From: Methylacidiphilum sp.
Lineage (GTDB): Bacteria; Verrucomicrobiota; Verrucomicrobiia; CAIQCK01
Assembly: GCA_020718125.1 (NCBI GenBank)
Contig: DYDC01000101.1
Coordinates: 1 to 8,686 of the forward strand
DNA: 8,686 nucleotides
Direction: 5' to 3'
A program made the translations under genes and the position numbers. This document shows, piece by piece, positions 6,522 through 8,686 of the stretch. The notes beneath the pieces were generated by a model. It worked only from the letters and a program-made list of their open reading frames with translations. It had not been told where the DNA came from and made no database searches. How positions within the stretch are numbered: position 1 is the stretch's first letter; each line of letters starts with the position of its first letter.

Positions 6522-8048
6522 TCAGGCTGCGCCGCCTTCACGGCGCAACTGTTCGCGCAGCTCTGTCTTTAGAATCTTGCCCGTTGCGTTCCGCGGCAGG
6601 CCCTCCGCGACCACGCGAATCTCGCGTGGAAGCTTGTAGTCCGCAAGCCGTTCGCGGCAGAATTTCAGCACCGCGGACGGCTCCAGGGTCGCGCCTTCCG
6701 CGGGCACGACGAACGCCACGGGCAGTTCCCCGCGGTAAGGGTCGGGCTTGCCGACGACCGCGACCTCGCGCACGCCGGGCATCTGGCAGATGACCTCTTC
6801 GATCTCGCGCGGATAGACGTTGTTGCCGTGGACCAGCAGCATGTCCTTCTTGCGGTCGGTGATGTAGATGCAGCCGTCGGCGTCCTTCTTGCCGATGTCA
6901 CCGGTGAGCAGCCAGCCGTCGCGCAACGTGGCGCGCGTGGCCTCGTCCTGGTTCCAGTAGCCGGGCATCACGTTGTCGCCGTGCACGGCAATCTCACCAA
7001 TCCGTTCCGGACCAAGCTCGCGGTTGTTGTCATCCACGATCCGCACCTGCACGCCGGGAACCGGGAGGCCGACCGAGCCGGGCTTGCTGACGCCGCGAAG
7101 GGGGTTGAAGCAGACCACCGGCGATGCCTCGCTGAGGCCATAGCCTTCCAGAAGCGGGAAGCGGAACCGTTTGGCAAAAGCCTTCAGCGTCTCCACCGGC
7201 AGCGGGGCCGAGCCGCTGATGGCCAGCCGCAACGGCAACAACCAGCGCAGCCACCACGGGATCTTTGCCGTGGCGAGCGCCTGGTAGATCTGGGGGATGC
7301 CTAGAAACACCGTCGCCCGCTTGAAGATCATCTCGAACAGCACGTTCCGGAACGGCTTGATGGACTTGATGATGATGGTGGTGGCGCCGATGGAGAGCGG
7401 CAGAAAGATCGCCACCGTCAGCATGAAGCTGTGAAACATCGGCAGCACGAGCACCACGCGGTCGCGCGTGACGCTGCCGAGCGCCTGCACGCAACTGTCA
7501 ATGTTCGCCGACAGGTTCCGGTGCGTCAGCACCGCGCCTTTCGGGCGGCCGGTCGTGCCGGAGGTGTAGATCACCACGGCGCGATCGAGGGGTTTGACGG
7601 TTGGCAATGGCTGCATCGGGCGGGCGGCAACCTCATTCCAGTCGAGCGCATGGATGTCGAGCGGCCGCAGCGCCTCCAGCCGGTCGCGCAGATAGTGCAA
7701 CACCGGCTCGAAGTCGGCCGCGACCGTGACCAGCGTCTTGGCGCCGCCGTCGTGCAGGATGTATTCGATCTCCTGCGGCTTGAGAAAATTGTTGATGGGC
7801 AGCGCCGTGCCCCCGGCCATCAGGATGCCGTAGAGGGCGTAGATGAACTCCGGGCAGTTCTTCAGCAACAGCCCGACGCGGTCGCCGGGACGCACGCCGT
7901 GCTCCTCGGCCAGGATTCGCGCGAAGCCCGCCGCGCGCGCGCGGATGTCCCGGTAGCGGAACTTTTCACGGCCAAAAAACACCGCCTTGCGGCGCGGATA
8001 GCGCGCGGCGGCCTGTTCGAATCGTGAAACCAGCGTGGCGGTGCTCAT
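6522..8048 (-). CDS. AMP-binding long-chain acyl-CoA ligase-like protein
   Basis: A 508-residue member of the ANL adenylating superfamily that probably activates a fatty or aryl acid with ATP and transfers it to coenzyme A. Motifs appear in order. The P-loop is YTSGTTGRPKGAVLTHRN (161-178). PMFHSFMLT (203-211) and FLGIPQIYQAL (248-258) follow. The adenine-binding A5 motif is EGYGLSEASPVV (301-312). Asp384 lies in LLTGDIG, and the hinge is TDRKKDM (397-403). The catalytic lysine is Lys491 in PRNATGKILK. All key residues are present. The overall pattern is closest to FadD-like long-chain fatty-acid CoA ligases, but substrate cannot be read from sequence. The ATG at 8048 starts the usual N-terminus (STATLVSRFEQAAARYP); an upstream TTG at 8111 would add 21 unlikely residues. 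It has no signal peptide. It lies 91 bases downstream of a lipoprotein gene on the same strand and 126 bases upstream of the STAS gene. Confidence 0.93.
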   Translation of the reverse strand: MSTATLVSRFEQAAARYPRRKAVFFGREKFRYRDIRARAAGFARILAEEHGVRPGDRVGLLLKNCPEFIYALYGILMAGGTALPINNFLKPQEIEYILHDGGAKTLVTVAADFEPVLHYLRDRLEALRPLDIHALDWNEVAARPMQPLPTVKPLDRAVVIYTSGTTGRPKGAVLTHRNLSANIDSCVQALGSVTRDRVVLVLPMFHSFMLTVAIFLPLSIGATTIIIKSIKPFRNVLFEMIFKRATVFLGIPQIYQALATAKIPWWLRWLLPLRLAISGSAPLPVETLKAFAKRFRFPLLEGYGLSEASPVVCFNPLRGVSKPGSVGLPVPGVQVRIVDDNNRELGPERIGEIAVHGDNVMPGYWNQDEATRATLRDGWLLTGDIGKKDADGCIYITDRKKDMLLVHGNNVYPREIEEVICQMPGVREVAVVGKPDPYRGELPVAFVVPAEGATLEPSAVLKFCRERLADYKLPREIRVVAEGLPRNATGKILKTELREQLRREGGAA

Positions 8049-8096
8049 GGAATGTCTTGGGTGCGGCGGTATGGCTGGCTGTCGGCTCCGGGTGTG

Positions 8097-8125
8097 ATTA
8101 CAGCGCCACAATCAAACCGTGATCA
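8097..8125 (-). promoter_or_regulatory. Candidate promoter of the acyl-CoA ligase gene
   Basis: On the minus strand TGATCA and TGTAAT are 17 bases apart, in the 91-base gap before the ligase. The -10 box matches at five of six positions and the -35 box at three. The region carries no other signal I can support, and cotranscription with the upstream lipoprotein gene remains possible. Confidence 0.3.
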
Positions 8126-8139
8126 GGGCGTGGCGCGAG

Positions 8140-8625
8140 TCATCTCCACATCACGGACTGTTTTTGCCCGAGCACCTGGCCCGCACTGACGACCGTCACA
8201 CGCCACGCGGCGATGTGCTGGGTGTCCTCGTATTCGCCGCCTCTCAACAGCAACTGGGTCCAATGGCCGCCCGGTTTCGCTTCGCGCACCTGTTGCTCGA
8301 TGGTGCGAAAGGCGCTGGTCTTGGCCTGCTGATACTCCAGCCGCACCACCAAGTCGCGCAACGGCTGGCTGGTTTTGTTCTCCCAAAGCACTGCGACGTT
8401 AATGCCAACCTGTGGCCGCGTTTCGCCCATGTAATCCGCCGAGGTCAGCGCATGGGAGGAAGCTGCCACCGAAGGACGCATCCTCAGCTTGTAGCTCTCG
8501 GGCAGCTCGGCAATGTTGACCTTGAGGATGGGGCAGGCTTCGACCGACTGCCCGTGACCGGGCGCAGGCGCGGCCATGCACCCGGCAAGCGCGGCAATCC
8601 AAACGATGGCGTGGAGTCGTCTCAA
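8140..8625 (-). CDS. Putative lipoprotein of unknown function
   Basis: I do not recognise a named family. From the TTG at 8625 the protein has 161 residues and begins with an ideal short lipoprotein signal: MRRLHAIVWIAALAGC with lipobox LAGC and acylated Cys16. The mature part has a Pro/Gly-rich linker (about 17-28), then alternating hydrophobic segments such as VGINVAVLWENKTSQPLRD (73-91), LVVRLEYQQ and WRVTVVSAGQ (141-150). These read like an immunoglobulin-like or beta-sandwich fold in which a first-to-second strand pair carries the N-K-T-S turn; this is inference from pattern only. An in-frame TTG at 8661 would give 173 residues with a longer N-terminus. Neither start has a convincing Shine-Dalgarno. 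The gene may be exported to the outer membrane. It lies upstream of the acyl-CoA ligase on the same strand with no obvious functional link. Confidence 0.62.
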   Translation of the reverse strand: MRRLHAIVWIAALAGCMAAPAPGHGQSVEACPILKVNIAELPESYKLRMRPSVAASSHALTSADYMGETRPQVGINVAVLWENKTSQPLRDLVVRLEYQQAKTSAFRTIEQQVREAKPGGHWTQLLLRGGEYEDTQHIAAWRVTVVSAGQVLGQKQSVMWR

Positions 8626-8686
8626 GGCTACGGATGTTTGCAGGTTCCCCCCGCCAGTCAAGCGCGAATACCGATGCCGAAGTGGT

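Overview
The window is GC-rich bacterial DNA with eight protein genes, one tRNA gene and one gene remnant. There are no insertion sequences, phage genes, CRISPR arrays or rRNA. A small secreted protein of the TIGR04073 (exosortase-associated) type, together with a bacterial NrpR-type regulator and GC-rich Verrucomicrobia-like gene content, suggests a member of Verrucomicrobiota or a close relative in the PVC group. This placement is inference; no phylogenetic marker is present.

Left part (1-1760, all on the minus strand): a secreted TIGR04073-family protein lies downstream of an L,D-transpeptidase, a periplasmic peptidoglycan cross-linking enzyme. The transpeptidase start codon overlaps the stop codon of a truncated gene, of which only the C-terminal end of a sugar-phosphate nucleotidyltransferase remains. 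That fragment runs directly into the 3' CCA end of a tRNA-Ser(CGA) gene, so this is probably an old rearrangement or insertion junction.

Middle part (1760-4965): a small iron-sulfur protein on the minus strand resembles only the C-terminal tail of HdrA-type proteins. Both of its cluster motifs lack the second cysteine. Next is a single-domain NrpR-type nitrogen regulator (minus), transcribed divergently from an NADP-type glutamate dehydrogenase (plus). The 141-bp space between them holds two perfect inverted repeats and candidate promoters, which suggests local control of ammonium assimilation by the adjacent regulator. A strong intrinsic terminator ends the dehydrogenase transcript.

Right part (4966-8686): a protein made of six Sel1 repeats (plus) converges on a STAS-domain protein (minus) that has a near-consensus sigma70-type promoter. 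Further upstream on the minus strand are a long-chain acyl-CoA ligase-type AMP-forming enzyme and a putative lipoprotein of unknown function.

The most interesting points are the NrpR/gdhA regulatory pair with its dyads, the tRNA/truncated-gene junction, and the cysteine-depleted iron-sulfur protein. I see no complete new multi-gene system.
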